From: Arenicola marina
Lineage: Eukaryota; Annelida; Polychaeta; Arenicolidae
NCBI GenBank assembly: GCA_964019135.1
Contig: OZ025248.1
Coordinates: 18,731,574-18,795,573 of the forward strand
Reading direction: 5' to 3'
DNA length: 64,000 bases
Shown here: one piece after another, positions 24,901 through 39,900 of the stretch
Position numbering within the stretch: the stretch's first letter is position 1
Layout: every line of letters starts with the position of its first letter
The notes under the pieces: generated by a model
The model's input: the letters and a program-made list of their open reading frames with translations, nothing else
What the model was told of the DNA's origin: nothing
Databases searched by the model: none
Position numbers and translations under genes: made by a program

Positions 24901-27900
24901 ACTGAACGTAAGTGCACAGTACATAGACCACAAGCTGTGTGTCCACTGAACGTAAGTGTACAGTACATAGACCACAAGCTGTGTGTCCACTGAACGTAAG
25001 TGCACAGTACATAGACCACAAGCTGTGTGTCCACTGAACGTAAGTGTACAGTACATAGACCACAAGCTGTGTACCCACTGAACGTACGTGTACAGTACAT
25101 AGACCGCAAGCTGTGTGTGCCGACTGAACGTAAGTGTACAGTACATAGACCACAAGCTGTGTGCCCACTGAACGTAAGTGTACAGTACATAGAGCGCAAG
25201 CTGTGTGTGCCGACTGAACGTAAGTGTACAGTACATAGACCACAAGCTGTGTGTCCACTGAACGTAAGTGTACAGTACATAGACCACAATCTGTGTGTGC
25301 CGACTGAACGTAAGTGTACAGTACATAGACCACAATCTGTGTGCCCACTGAACGTACGTGTACAGTACATAGACCCCAAGCTGTGTGTCCACTGAACGTA
25401 AGTGTACAGTACATAGACCACAAGCTGTGTGTCCACTGAACGTAAGTGCACAGTACATAGACCACAAGCTGTGTGTCCACTGAACGTAAGTGTACAGTAC
25501 ATAGACCACAAGCTGTGTGTCCACTGAACGTAAGTGCACAGTACATAGACCACAAGCTGTGTGTCCACTGAACGTAAGTGTACAGTACATAGACCACAAG
25601 CTGTGTACCCACTGAACGTACGTGTACAGTACATAGACCGCAAGCTGTGTGTGCCGACTGAACGTAAGTGTACAGTACATAGAGCGCAAGCTGTGTGTGC
25701 CGACTGAACGTAAGTGTACAGTACATAGACCACAAGCTGTGTGTCCACTGAACGTAAGTGTACAGTACATAGACCACAAGCTGTGTGTGCCGACTGAACG
25801 TAAGTGTACAGTACATAGACCACAAGCTGTGTGTGCCGACTGAACGTAAGTGTACAGTACATAGACCACAAGCTGTGTGTTCACTGAACGTAAGTGTACA
25901 GTACATAGACCGCAAGCTGTGTGTCCACTGAACGTAAGTGTACAGTACATAGACCACAAGCTGTGTGTCCACTGAACGTAAGTGTACAGTACATAGACCA
26001 CAAGCTGTGTACCCACTGAACGTACGTGTACAGTACATAGACCGCAAGCTGTGGGTGCCGACTGAACGTAAGTGTACAGTACATAGACCGCAAGCTGTGT
26101 GTGCCGACTGAACGTAAGTGTACAGTACATAGAGCGCAAGCTGTGTGTGCCGACTGAACGTAAGTGTACAGTAAATAGAGCGCAAGCTGTGTGTCCACTG
26201 AACGTAAGTGTACAGTACATAGACCGCAAGCTGCGTGTGCCGACTGAACGTAAGTGTACAGTACATAGAGCGCAAGCTGTGTGTCCACTGAACGTAAGTG
26301 TACAGTACATAGACCACAAGCTGTGTACCCACTGAACGTACGTGTACAGTACATAGATCGCAAGCTGTGTGTGCCGACTGAACGTAAGTGTACAGTACAT
26401 AGCCCACAAGTTGTGTGTGCCGACTGAACGTAAGTGTACAGTACATAGACCACAAGCTGTGTGCCCACTGAACGTAAGTGTACAGTACATAGACCACAAG
26501 CTGTGTGTCCACTGAACGTAAGTGTACAGTACATAGACCGCAAGCTGCGTGTGCCGACTGAACGTAAGTGTACAGTACATAGACCACAAGCTGTGTGCCC
26601 ACTGAACGTAAGTGTACAGTACATAGACCGCAAGCTGCGTGTGCCGACTGAACGTAAGTGTACAGTACATAGAGCGCAAGCTGTGTGTCCACTGAACGTA
26701 AGTGTATTAGATATGAGATACTGTTTCCTGCGTTTGGTAACATTAATGGAACGTAGTATGTTGTTTGAATTTGCTGTAAGGGTTTAATATATTGATTAAA
26801 GTAATAATAATTATAATGAGTTTATTAGCGTATTTTACGCACAACGCCCATGGTACATATACACTTTTCAAAAATATGTGCAAATATATACATGTGTCAC
26901 AGGTTTTCTTAAGCTAAATATATCTGAGCGCCGGCTTCATATACTGGTTCTTAGTAATCAGTGGGTCCATACTGCACATCAGCTCAATAAAGTTAATACT
27001 CGTGGAATATTTGACGCGGTTTCTTGGAAGGAGTTCTTATCTAGACTCTATAAAGTATCAGGGGCAACTCATTATTAAATTGATGGAAGTGCTTTCTGAC
27101 CGTGTGTGATTGCTACCTTGTTGTTTGCTGCAGTGAAGGGCAGTCAGATAAAGCCAGACCCTCTCGCCAACAAAAACGAAAAGCGACGGAAATTCTGCGC
27201 TAAATTCGATGGGTATGGAGACTTCTGCGAGAGTAAGTATCAATTGTCACTTCGGTTTGCGTTGGTCTGCACTGGAAACGTCAATAAAGCGGAACAAATT
27301 ATGCGGTATATTAAATTTGATAACGACGAGAGATTAATTAGCTGGAAAGTGTCATACCTATGTATAGTGAGGAATGGTCCCATAGAAGGACATATATTCT
27401 AAATTCTTTTGTGAGATTGATTAAATATTCACAATTAGTATAATTTAATTATACAATTGTAATTATGATTGTCCATTGCTTGACGTAGACACAGTAATAA
27501 TGCCTGTCCATTGCTTGGTCTAGACACGGTTATGATGCCTGTCCACGGCTTGGTGTAGACACGGTAATGATGCATGTCCGTTGCTTGGCGTAGATACGGT
27601 AATGTTGCCTGTCCATTGCTTGGCGTAGACACGGTAATGATGCCTGTCCACTGCTTGGCGTAGATACGGTAATGTTGCCTGTCCATTGCTTGGCGTAGAC
27701 ACGGTAGTGATGCCTGTCCACTGCTTGGCGTAGATACGGTAATGTTGCCTGTCCATTGCTTGGCGTAGACACGGTAGTGATGCCTGTCCACTGCTTGGCG
27801 TAGATACGGTAATGATGCCTGTCCATTGTTTGGCGTAGACACGGTAGTGATGCCTGTCCACTGCTTGGCGTAGATACGGTAATGTTGCCTGTCCATTGCT

Positions 27901-30900
27901 TGGCGTAGACACGGTAGTGATGCCTGTCCACTGCTTGGCGTAGATACGGTAGTGATGCCTGTCCATTGCTTGGTCTAGACACGGTAATGATGCCTGTCCA
28001 CGGCTTGGTGTAGACACGGTAATGATGCATGTCCGTTGCTTGGCGTAGATACGGTAATGTTGCCTGTCCATTGCTTGGCGTAGACACGGTAATGATGCCT
28101 GTCCACTGCTTGGCGTAGATACGGTAATGTTGCCTGTCCATTGCTTGGCGTAGACACGGTAGTGATGCCTGTCCACTGCTTGGCGTAGATACGGTAATGA
28201 TGCCTGTCCATTGTTTGGCGTAGACACGGTAGTGATGCCTGTCCACTGCTTGGCGTAGATACGGTAATGTTGCCTGTCCATTGCTTGGCGTAGACACGGT
28301 AGTGATGCCTGTCCACTGCTTGGCGTAGATACGGTAATGATGCCTGTCCATCGTTTGGCGTAGACACGGTAATGATGCCTGTCCATCGCTTGGCGTACAC
28401 ATGGTAATGATGCCTGTCCATTGCTTGGCGTAGACACGGTAGTGATGCCTGTCCACTGCTTGGCGTAGACACGGTAATGATGCGTGTCCACTGCTTGGCG
28501 TAGACACGGTAGTGATGCCTGTCCACTGCTTGGCGTAGATACGGTAATGTTGCCTGTCCATTGCTTGGCGTAGACACGGTAGTGATGCCTGTCCACTGCT
28601 TGGCGTAGATACGGTAATGTTGCCTGTCCATTGCTTGGCGTAGACACGGTAGTGATGCCTGTCCACTGCTTGGCGTAGATACGGTAATGATGCCTGTCCA
28701 TTGTTTGGCGTAGACACGGTAGTGATGCCTGTCCACTGCTTGGCGTAGATACGGTAATGTTGCCTGTCCATTGCTTGGCGTAGACACGGTAGTGATGCCT
28801 GTCCACTGCTTGGCGTAGATACGGTAATGATGCCTGTCCATCGTTTGGCGTAGACACGGTAATGATGCCTGTCCATCGCTTGGCGTACACATGGTAATGA
28901 TGCCTGTCCATTGCTTGGCGTAGACACGGTAGTGATGCCTGTCCACTGCTTGGCGTAGACACGGTAATGATGCGTGTCCATCGCTTGGCGTACACATGAT
29001 AATGATGCCTGTCCATTGCTTGGCGTAGACACGGTAGTGATGCCTGTCCACTGCTTGGCGTAGACACGGTAGTGATGCCTGTCCACTGCTTGGCGTAGAT
29101 ACGGTAATGTTGCCTGTCCATTGCTTGGCGTAGACACGGTAGTGATGCCTGTCCACTGCTTGGCGTAGATACGGTAATGTTGCCTGTCCATTGCTTGGCG
29201 TAGACACGGTAGTGATGCCTGTCCACTGCTTGGCGTAGATACGGTAATGATGCCTGTCCATTGTTTGGCGTAGACACGGTAGTGATGCCTGTCCACTGCT
29301 TGGCGTAGATACGGTAATGTTGCCTGTCCATTGCTTGGCGTAGACACGGTAGTGATGCCTGTCCACTGCTTGGCGTAGATACGGTAATGATGCCTGTCCA
29401 TCGTTTGGCGTAGACACGGTAATGATGCCTGTCCATCGCTTGGCGTACACATGGTAATGATGCCTGTCCATTGCTTGGCGTAGACACGGTAATGATGCCT
29501 GTCCACTGCTTGGCGTAGACACGGTAGTGATGCCTGTCCACTGCTTGGCGTAGATACGGTAATGTTGCCTGTCCATTGCTTGGCGTAGACACGGTAGTGA
29601 TGCCTGTCCACTGCTTGGCGTAGATACGGTAATGTTGCCTGTCCATTGCTTGGCGTAGACACGGTAGTGATGCCTGTCCACTGCTTGGCGTAGATACGGT
29701 AATGATGCCTGTCCATTGTTTGGCGTAGACACGGTAGTGATGCCTGTCCACTGCTTGGCGTAGATACGGTAATGTTGCCTGTCCATTGCTTGGCGTAGAC
29801 ACGGTAGTGATGCCTGTCCACTGCTTGGCGTAGATACGGTAATGATGCCTGTCCATCGTTTGGCGTAGACACGGTAATGATGCCTGTCCATCGCTTGGCG
29901 TACACATGGTAATGATGCCTGTCCATTGCTTGGCGTAGACACGGTAGTGATGCCTGTCCACTGCTTGGCGTAGACACGGTAATGATGCGTGTCCATCGCT
30001 TGGCGTACACATGATAATGATGCCTGTCCATTGCTTGGCGTAGACACGGTAGTGATGCCTGTCCACTGCTTGGCGTAGATACGGTAATGATGCCTGTCCA
30101 TCGTTTGGCGTAGACACGGTAATGATGCCTGTCCATCGCTTGGCGTACACATGGTAATGATGCCTGTCCATTGCTTGGCGTAGACACGGTAGTGATGCAT
30201 GTCCGTTGCTTGGCGTAGATACGGTAATGATGCCTGTCCACTGCTTGGCGTAGATACGGTAATGATGCCTGTTCATCGCTTGGCGTACACATGGTAATGA
30301 TGCCTGTCCATTGCTTGGCGTAGACACGGTAATGATGCCTGTCCACTGCTTGGCGTAGATACGGTAATGATGCCTGTCCACTGCTTGGCGTAGACACGGT
30401 AATGATGCCTGTCCACTGCTTGGCGTAGATACGGTAATGATGCCTGTTCATCGCTTGGCGTACACATGGTAATGATGCCTGTCCATTGCTTGGCGTAGAC
30501 ACGGTAATGATGCCTGTCCACGGCTTGGTGTAGACACGGTAATGATGCCTGTCCACTGCTTGGCGTAGACATGGTAATGATGCATGTCCGTTGCTTGGCG
30601 TAGATACGGTAATGATGCATGTCCATTGCTTGGCGTAGACACGGTAGTGATGCCTGTCCACTGCTTGGCGTAGATACGGTAATGATGCCTGTCCACTGCT
30701 TGGCGTAGATACGGTAATGATGCCTGTTCATCGCTTGGCGTACACATGGTAATGATGCCTGTCCGTTGCTTGGCGTAGACACGGTAATGATGCCTGTCCA
30801 CTGCTTGGCGTAGATACGGTAATGATGCCTGTCCACTGCTTGGCGTAGATACGGTAATGATGCCTGTTCATCGCTTGGCGTACACATGGTAATGATGCCT

Positions 30901-33900
30901 GTCCATTGCTTGGCGTAGACACGGTAATGATGCCTGTCCACTGCTTGGTGTAGACACGGTAATGATGCCTGTCCATCGCTTGGCGTACACATGGTAATGA
31001 TGCCTGTCCATTGCTTGGCGTAGACACGGTAATGATGCCTGTCCACTGCTTTGCGTAGACACGGTAATGATGCCTGTCCATCGCTTGGCGTACACATGGT
31101 AATGATGCCTGTCCATTGCTTGGCGTAGACACGGTAATGATGCCTGTCCATCGCTTGGCGTAGACACGGTAATGATGCCTGTCCACTGCTTGGCGTAGAC
31201 ACGGTAGTGATGCCTGTCCACTGCTTGGCGTAGATACGGTAATGTTGCCTGTCCATTGCTTGGCGTAGACACAATAGTGATGCCTGTCCACTGCTTGGCG
31301 TAGATACGGTAATGTTGCCTGTCCATTGCTTGGCGTAGATACGGTAATGATGCCCGTCCATAGCTTGGCGTAGACATGGTAATGATGCATGTCCATTGCT
31401 TGGCGTAGACACGGTAGTGATGCATGTCCGTTGCTTGGCGTAGACACGGTAATGATGCATGTCCATTGCTTGGCGTAGACACGGTAATGATGCCTGTCCA
31501 CTGCTTGGCGTAGATACGGTAATGATGCCTGTCCATCGTTTGGCGTAGACACGGTAATGATGCCTGTCCACCGCTTGGCGTAGACACGGTAGTGATGCCT
31601 GTCCATCGCTTGGCGTACACATGGTAATGATGCCTGTCCATCGTTTGGCGTAGACACGGTAGTGATGCCTGTCCACTGCTTGGCGTAGATACGGTAATGA
31701 TGCCTGTCCATCGTTTGGCGTAGACACGGTAGTGATGCCTGTCCACGGCTTGGCGTACACATGGTAATGATGCCTGTCCGTTGCTTGGCGTACACATGGT
31801 AATGATGCCTGTCCATCGCTTGGCGTACACATGGTAATGATGCCTGTCCATCGCTTGGCGTACACATGGTAATGATGCCTGTCCATTGCTTGGCGTAGAT
31901 ACGGTAATGATGCATGTCCATCGCTTGGCGTAAACACGGTAATGATGCCTGTCCATCGCTTGGCGTACACACGGTAATGATGCCTGTCCACTGCTTGGCG
32001 TAGATACGGTAATGATGCCTGTCCATCGCTTGGCGTACACATGGTTATGATGCCTGTCCATCGCTTGGCGTACACATGGTAATGATGCCTGTCCATCGCT
32101 TGGCGTAGACATGGTAATGATGCCTGTCCATTGCTTGGCGTAGACACGGTAATGATGCATGTCCATCGCTTGGCGTAAACACGGTAATGATGCCTGTCCA
32201 TCGCTTGGCGTAGACACGGTAATGATGCCTGTCCATTGCTTGGCGTAGACACGGTAGTGATGCATGTCCATCGCTTGGCGTAAACACGGTAATGATGCCT
32301 GTCCATTGCTTGGCGTAGACACGGTAGTGATGCATGTCCGTTGCTTGGCGTAGATACGGTAATGATGCCTGTCCACTGCTTGGCGTAGATACGGTAATGA
32401 TGCCTGTCCATCGCTTGGCGTAGACATGGTAATGATGCCTGTCCGTTGCTTGGCGTACACATGGTAATGATGCCTGTCCATCGCTTGGCGTACACACGGT
32501 AATGATGCCTGTCCATCGCTTGGCGTACACACGGTAATGATGCCTGTCCACTGCTTGGCGTAGATACGGTAATGATGCCTGTCCACTGCTTGGCGTAGAT
32601 ACGGTAATGATGCCTGTCCATCGCTTGGCGTAGACATGGTAATGATGCCTGTCCGTTGCTTGGCGTACACATGGTAATGATGCCTGTCCATCGCTTGGCG
32701 TACACACGGTAATGATGCCTGTCCATCGTTTGGCGTAGACACGGTAATGATGCCTGTCCATCGCTTGGCGTAGACATGGTAATGATGCCTGTCCGTTGCT
32801 TGGCGTACACATGGTAATGATGCCTGTCCATCGCTTGGCGTACACACGGTAATGATGCCTGTCCATCGCTTGGCGTAGACATGGTAATGATGCCTGTCCG
32901 TTGCTTGGCGTACACATGGTAATGATGCCTGTCCATTGCTTGGCGTACACACGGTAATGATGCCTGTCCATCGCTTGGCGTAGACATGGTAATGATGCCT
33001 GTCCGTTGCTTGGCGTACACATGGTAATGATGCCTGTCCATCGCTTGGCGTACACACGGTAATGATGCCTGTCCATCGCTTGGCGTAGACATGGTAATGA
33101 TGCCTGTCCGTTGCTTGGCGTACACATGGTAATGATGCCTGTCCATCGCTTGGCGTACACATGGTAATGATGCCTGTCCATCGCTTGGCGTACACATGGT
33201 AATGATGCCTGTCCGTTGCTTGGCGTAGACACGGTAATAATGTCTGTTTTGTTTGTCTACCAGCGGAGCACATAGACGAGTCGCTGACACCCGCGCCGCT
33301 CACGGACAAAGCGTTGGAGAACCACTCCATCTTCCTGGTGCCCATCATTGTTATTCCAGGTACCGACCCTTCCGCTCAATAATCCTGGTTATCCCAGGTA
33401 CCGACCCCTCCGCTCAATAATCCTTGTTATCCCAGGCAACGACCCCTCCGCTCAATAATCCTTGTTATCCAAGGTACCGACCCCTCCGCTCAATAATCCT
33501 GGTTATCCCAGGCACCGACCCTTCCGCTCAATAATCCTTGTTATCCCAGGTACCGACCCCTCCGCTCAATAATCCTTGTTATCCCAGGTACCGACCCCTC
33601 CTCTCAATAATCCTTGTTATCCCAGGTACCGACCCCTCCGCTCAATAATCCTTGTTATCCCCGGCACCGACCCCTCCGCTCAATAATCCTTGTTATCCAA
33701 GGTACCGACCCTTCCGCTCAATAATCGTTGTTTTCCCAGGTACCGACCCTTCCGCTCAATAATCCTTGTTATCCCAGGTACCGACCCCTCCGCTCAATAA
33801 TCCTTGTTATCCCAGGTACCGACCCCTCCGCTCAATAATCCTGGTTATCCCAGGTACCGACCCCTCCGCTCAATAATCCTTGTTATCCCAGGTACCGACC

Positions 33901-36900
33901 CTTCCGCTCAATAATCCTTGTTATCCCAGGCACCGACCCTTCCGCTCAATAATCCTTGTTATCCCAGGCACCGACCCCTCCGCTCAATACACCTTGTTAT
34001 CCCAGGTACCGACCCTTCCGCTCAATAATCCTTGTTATCCCAGGCACCGACCCTTCCGCTCAATAATCGTTGTTATCCCAGGCACCGACCCCTCCGCTCA
34101 ATAATCCTTGTTATCCCAGGTACCGACCCCTCCGCTCAATAATCCTTGTTATCCCAGGTACCGACCCCTCCGCTCAATAATCCTTGTTATCCCAGGTACC
34201 GACCCCTCCGCTCAATAATCCTGGTTATCCCAGGCACCGACCCCTCCGCTCAATAATCCTGGTTATCCCAGGTACCGACCCCTCCGCTCAATAAACCTGG
34301 TTATCCCAGGTACCGACCCCTCCGCTCAATAATCCTGGTTATCCCAGGCACCGACCCCTCCTCTCAATAATCCTGGTTATCCCAGGTACCGACCCCTCCG
34401 CTCAATAAACCTGGTTATCCCAGGTACCGACCCCTCCGCTCAATAATCCTTGTTATCCCAGGTACCGACCCCTCCGCTCAATAAACCTGGTTATCCCAGG
34501 CACCGACCCCTCCGCTCAATAATCCTGGTTATCCCAGGCACCGACCGCTCCCCCCAATAATCCTGGTTATCCCAGGCACCGACCCTTCCGCTCAATAATC
34601 CTGGTTATCCTAGGTACCGACCCTTCCGCTCAATAAACCTGGTTATCCCAGGTACCGACCCCTCCGCTCAATAATCCTGGTTATCCCAGGCACCGACCCT
34701 TCCGCTCAATAATCCTGGTTATCCTAGGTACCGACCCATCCGCTCAATAATCCTTGTTATCCTAGGTACCGACCCATCCGCTCAATAATCCTGGTTATCC
34801 CAGGCACCGACCCTTCCGCTCAATAATCATTGTCATCCCAGGTACCGACCCCTCCGCTCAATAATCCTTGTTATTCCAAGCACCGACCGCTCCCCCCAAT
34901 AATCCTTGTCATCCCAGGTACCGACCCTTCCGCTCAATAATCCTTGTTATCCAAGGTACCGACCCTTCCGCTCAATAATCCTGGTTAACCCAGGTACCGA
35001 CCCTTCCGCTCAATAATCCTTGTTATTCCAGGTACCGACCCTTCCGCTCAATAGTCCTTGTTATCCCAGGTACCGACCCCTCCGCTCAATAATCCTTGTT
35101 ATCCCAGGTACCGAACCTTCCGCTCAATAATCCTTGTTATACCAGGTACCGACCCCTCCGCTCAATAATCCTGGTTATCCCAGGCACCGACCCCTCCGCT
35201 CAATAATCCTTGTTATCCCAGGTACCGACCCTTCCGCTCACTAATCCTTGTTATCCCAGGTACCGACCCCTCCGCTCAATAATCCTTGTTATCCCAGGTA
35301 CCGACCCCTCCGCTCAATAAACCTGGCTATCCCAGGTACCGACCCCTCCGCTCAATAATCCTGGTTATCCCAGGCACCGACCCCTCCGCTCAATAATCCT
35401 GGTTATCCCAGGCACCGACCCCTCCGCTCAATAATCCTGGTTATCCCAGGTACCGACCCCTCCGCTCAATAAACCTGGTTATCCCAGGTACCGACCCCTC
35501 CGCTCAATAATCCTGGTTATCCCAGGCACCGACCCCTCCTCTCAATAATCCTGGTTATCCCAGGTACCGACCCCTCCGCTCAATAAACCTGGTTATCCCA
35601 GGTACCGACCCCTCCGCTCAATAATCCTTGTTATCCCAGGTACCGACCCCTCCGCTCAATAATCGTTGTTATCCCAGGTACCGACCCCTCCGCTCAATAA
35701 TCCTTGTTATCCCAGGTACCGACCCTTCCGCTCAATAAACCTGGTTATCCCAGGTACCGACCCCTCCGCTCAATAATCCTTGTTATCCCAGGCACCGACC
35801 CTTCCGCTCAATAATCCTTGTTATCCCAGGTACCGACCCTTCCGCTCCATAAACCTGGTTATCCCAGGTACCGACCCCTCCGCTCAATAAACCTGGTTAT
35901 CCCAGGTACCGACCCCTCCGCTCAATAATCATTGTCATCCCAGGTACCGAACCTTCCGCTCAATAATCCTTGTTATCCCAGGTACCGACCCCTCCGCTCA
36001 ATAAACCTGGTTATCCCAGGTACCGACCCCTCCGCTCAATAAACCTGGTTATCCCAGGTACCGACCCCTCCGCTCAATAATCCTGGTTATCCCAGGCACC
36101 GACCCCTCCGCTCAATAATCCTTGTTATCCCAGGTACCGACCCCTCCGCTCAATAAACCTGGTTATCCCAGGTGCCGACCCCTCCGCTCAATAATCCTTG
36201 TTATCCCAGGTACCGACCCCTCCGCTCAATAAACCTGGTTATCCCAGGTACCGACCCCTCCGCTCAATAATCCTTGTTATCCCAGGTACCGACCCCTCCG
36301 CTCAATAAACCTGGCTATCCCAGGTACCGACCCTTCCGCTCAATAATCCTGGTTATCCCAGGCACCGACCCCTCCGCTCAATAATCCTGGTTATCCCAGG
36401 CACCGACCCCTCCGCTCAATAATCCTGGTTATCCCAGGTACCGACCCCTCCGCTCAATAAACCTGGTTATCCCAGGTACCGACCCCTCCGCTCAATAATC
36501 CTGGTTATCCCAGGTACCGACCCCTCCGCTCAATAAACCTGGTTATCCCAGGTACCGACCCCTCCGCTCAATAATCCTTGTTATCCCAGGTACCGACCCC
36601 TCCGCTCAATAAACCTGGCTATCCCAGGTACCGACCCCTCCGCTCAATAATCCTGGTTATCCCAGGCACCGACCCCTCCGCTCAATAATCCTGGTTATCC
36701 CAGGCACCGACCCCTCCGCTCAATAATCCTGGTTATCCCAGGTACCGACCCCTCCGCTCAATAACCCTGGTTATCCCAGGCACCGACCCCTCCTCTCAAT
36801 AATCCTGGTTATCCCAGGTACCGACCCCTCCGCTCAATAAACCTGGTTATCCCAGGTACCGACCCCTCCGCTCAATAATCCTTGTTATCCCAGGTACCGA

Positions 36901-39900
36901 CCCCTCCGCTCAATAAACCTGGTTATCCCAGGCACCGACCCCTCCGCTCAATAATCCTGGTTATCCCAGGCACCGACCGCTCCCCCCAATAATCCTGGTT
37001 ATCCCAGGCACCGACCCTTCCGCTCAATAATCCTGGTTATCCTAGGTACCGACCCTTCCGCTCAATAAACCTGGTTATCCCAGGTACCGACCCCTCCGCT
37101 CAATAATCCTGGTTATCCCAGGCACCGACCCTTCCGCTCAATAATCCTGGTTATCCTAGGTACCGACCCATCCGCTCAATAATCCTTGTTATCCTAGGTA
37201 CCGACCCATCCGCTCAATAATCCTGGTTATCCCAGGTACCGACCCTTCCGCTCAATAATCATTGTCATCCCAGGTACCGACCCCTCCGCTCAATAATCCT
37301 TGTTATTCCAAGCACCGACCGCTCCCCCCAATAATCCTTGTCATCCCAGGTACCGACCCTTCCGCTCAATAATCCTTGTTATCCAAGGTACCGACCCTTC
37401 CGCTCAATAATCCTGGTTAACCCAGGTACCGACCCTTCCGCTCAATAATCCTTGTTATTCCAGGTACCGACCCTTCCGCTCAATAGTCCTTGTTATCCCA
37501 GGTACCGACCCCTCCGCTCAATAATCCTTGTTATCCCAGGTACCGAACCTTCCGCTCAATAATCCTTGTTATACCAGGTACCGACCCCTCCGCTCAATAA
37601 TCCTGGTTATCCCAGGCACCGACCCCTCCGCTCAATAATCCTTGTTATCCCAGGTACCGACCCTTCCGCTCACTAATCCTTGTTATCCCAGGTACCGACC
37701 CCTCCGCTCAATAATCCTTGTTATCCCAGGTACCGACCCCTCCGCTCAATAAACCTGGCTATCCCAGGTACCGACCCCTCCGCTCAATAATCCTGGTTAT
37801 CCCAGGCACCGACCCCTCCGCTCAATAATCCTGGTTATCCCAGGCACCGACCCCTCCGCTCAATAATCCTGGTTATCCTAGGTACCGACCCCTCCGCTCA
37901 ATAAACCTGGTTATCCCAGGTACCGACCCCTCCGCTCAATAATCCTGGTTATCCCAGGCACCGACCCCTCCTCTCAATAATCCTGGTTATCCCAGGTACC
38001 GACCCCTCCGCTCAATAATCCTTGTTATCCCAGGCACCGACCCCTCCTCTCAATAATCCTGGTTATCCCAGGTACCGACCCCTCCGCTCAATAATCCTGG
38101 TTATCCCAGGCACCGACCCCTCCTCTCAATAATCCTGGTTATCCCAGGTACCGACCCCTCCGCTCAATAATCCTGGTTATCCCAGGTACCGACCCCTCCG
38201 CTCAATAATCCTTGTTATCCCAGGCACCGACCCCTCCTCTCAATAATCCTGGTTATCCCAGGTACCGACCCCTCCGCTCAATAAACCTGGTTATCCCAGG
38301 CACCGACCCTTCCGCTCAATAATCCTTGTTATCCCAGGTACCGACCCTTCCGCTCACTAATCCTTGTTATCCCAGGCACCGACCCCTCCTCTCAATAATC
38401 CTGGTTATCCCAGGTACCGACCCCTCCGCTCAATAATCCTGGTTATCCCAGGCACCGACCCCTCCGCTCAATAATCCTGGTTATCCCAGGTACCGACCCC
38501 TCCGCTCAATAAACCTGGTTATCCCAGGTACCGACCCCTCCGCTCAATAATCCTGGTTATCCCAGGCACCGACCCCTCCTCTCAATAATCCTGGTTATCC
38601 CAGGTACCGACCCCTCCGCTCAATAATCCTTGTTATCCCAGGCACCGACCCCTCCTCTCAATAATCCTGGTTATCCCAGGTACCGACCCCTCCGCTCAAT
38701 AATCCTGGTTATCCCAGGCACCGACCCCTCCGCTCAATAATCCTGGTTATCCCAGGTACCGACCCCTCCGCTCACTAATCCTTGTTATCCCAGGTACCGA
38801 CCCCTCCGCTCAATAATCCTGGTTATCCCAGGCACCGACCCCTCCGCTCAATAATCCTTGTTATCCCAGGTACCGACCCCTCCGCTCACTAATCCTGGTT
38901 ATCCCAGGTACCGACCCCTCCGCTCAATAATCCTGGTTATCCCAGGCACCGACCCCTCCGCTCAATAATCCTGGTTATCCCAGGCACCGACCCCTCCGCT
39001 CAATAATCCTGGTTATCCCAGGTACCGACCCTTCCGCTCAATAAACCTGGTTATCCCAGGTACCGACCCCTCCGCTCAATAATCCTTGTTATCCCAGGTA
39101 CCGACCCCTCCGCTCAATAAACCTGGTTATCCCAGGCACCGACCCCTCCGCTCAATAATCCTGGTTATCCCAGGCACCGACCGCTCCCCCCAATAATCCT
39201 GGTTATCCCAGGCACCGACCCTTCCGCTCAATAATCCTGGTTATCCTAGGTACCGACCCTTCCGCTCAATAAACCTGGTTATCCCAGGTACCGACCCCTC
39301 CGCTCAATAATCCTGGTTATCCCAGGCACCGACCCTTCCGCTCAATAATCCTGGTTATCCTAGGTACCGACCCATCCGCTCAATAATCCTTGTTATCCTA
39401 GGTACCGACCCATCCGCTCAATAATCCTGGTTATCCCAGGCACCGACCCCTCCGCTCAATAATCCTTGTTATCCCAGGTACCGACCCTTCCGCTCACTAA
39501 TCCTTGTTATCCCAGGTACCGACCCCTCCGCTCATAAATCCTTGTTATCCAAGGTACCGACCCTTCCGCTCACTAATCCTTGTCATCCCAGGTACCGACC
39601 CCTCCGCTCAATAACCCTGGTTATCCCAGGCACCGACCCCTCCGCTCAATAATCCTGGTTATCCCAGGTACCGACCTCTCCGCTCAATAAACCTGGTTAT
39701 CCCAGGTACCGACCCCTCCGCTCAATAACCCTGGTTCTCCCAGGCACCGACCCCTCCGCTCAATAATCCTGGTTATCCCAGGTACCGACCCCTCCGCTCA
39801 ATAATCCTTGTTATCCCAGGTACCGACCCTTCCGCTCAATAATCCTGGTTATCCCAGGTACCGACCCCTCCGCTCAATAAACCTGGTTATCCCAGGCACC

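Noticed and set aside
24446-26743. Minus-strand open frames of up to 765 codons over the 44/46-bp array
   Set aside because: They lie antisense to a repeat derived from exon 9 and its donor; openness follows from the stop-free unit.
27520-33348. Minus-strand open frames of up to 1,043 codons over the 35-bp array
   Set aside because: Unit of 35 bp (2 mod 3) without stops is open in every frame; several overlapping frames, no start or domain.
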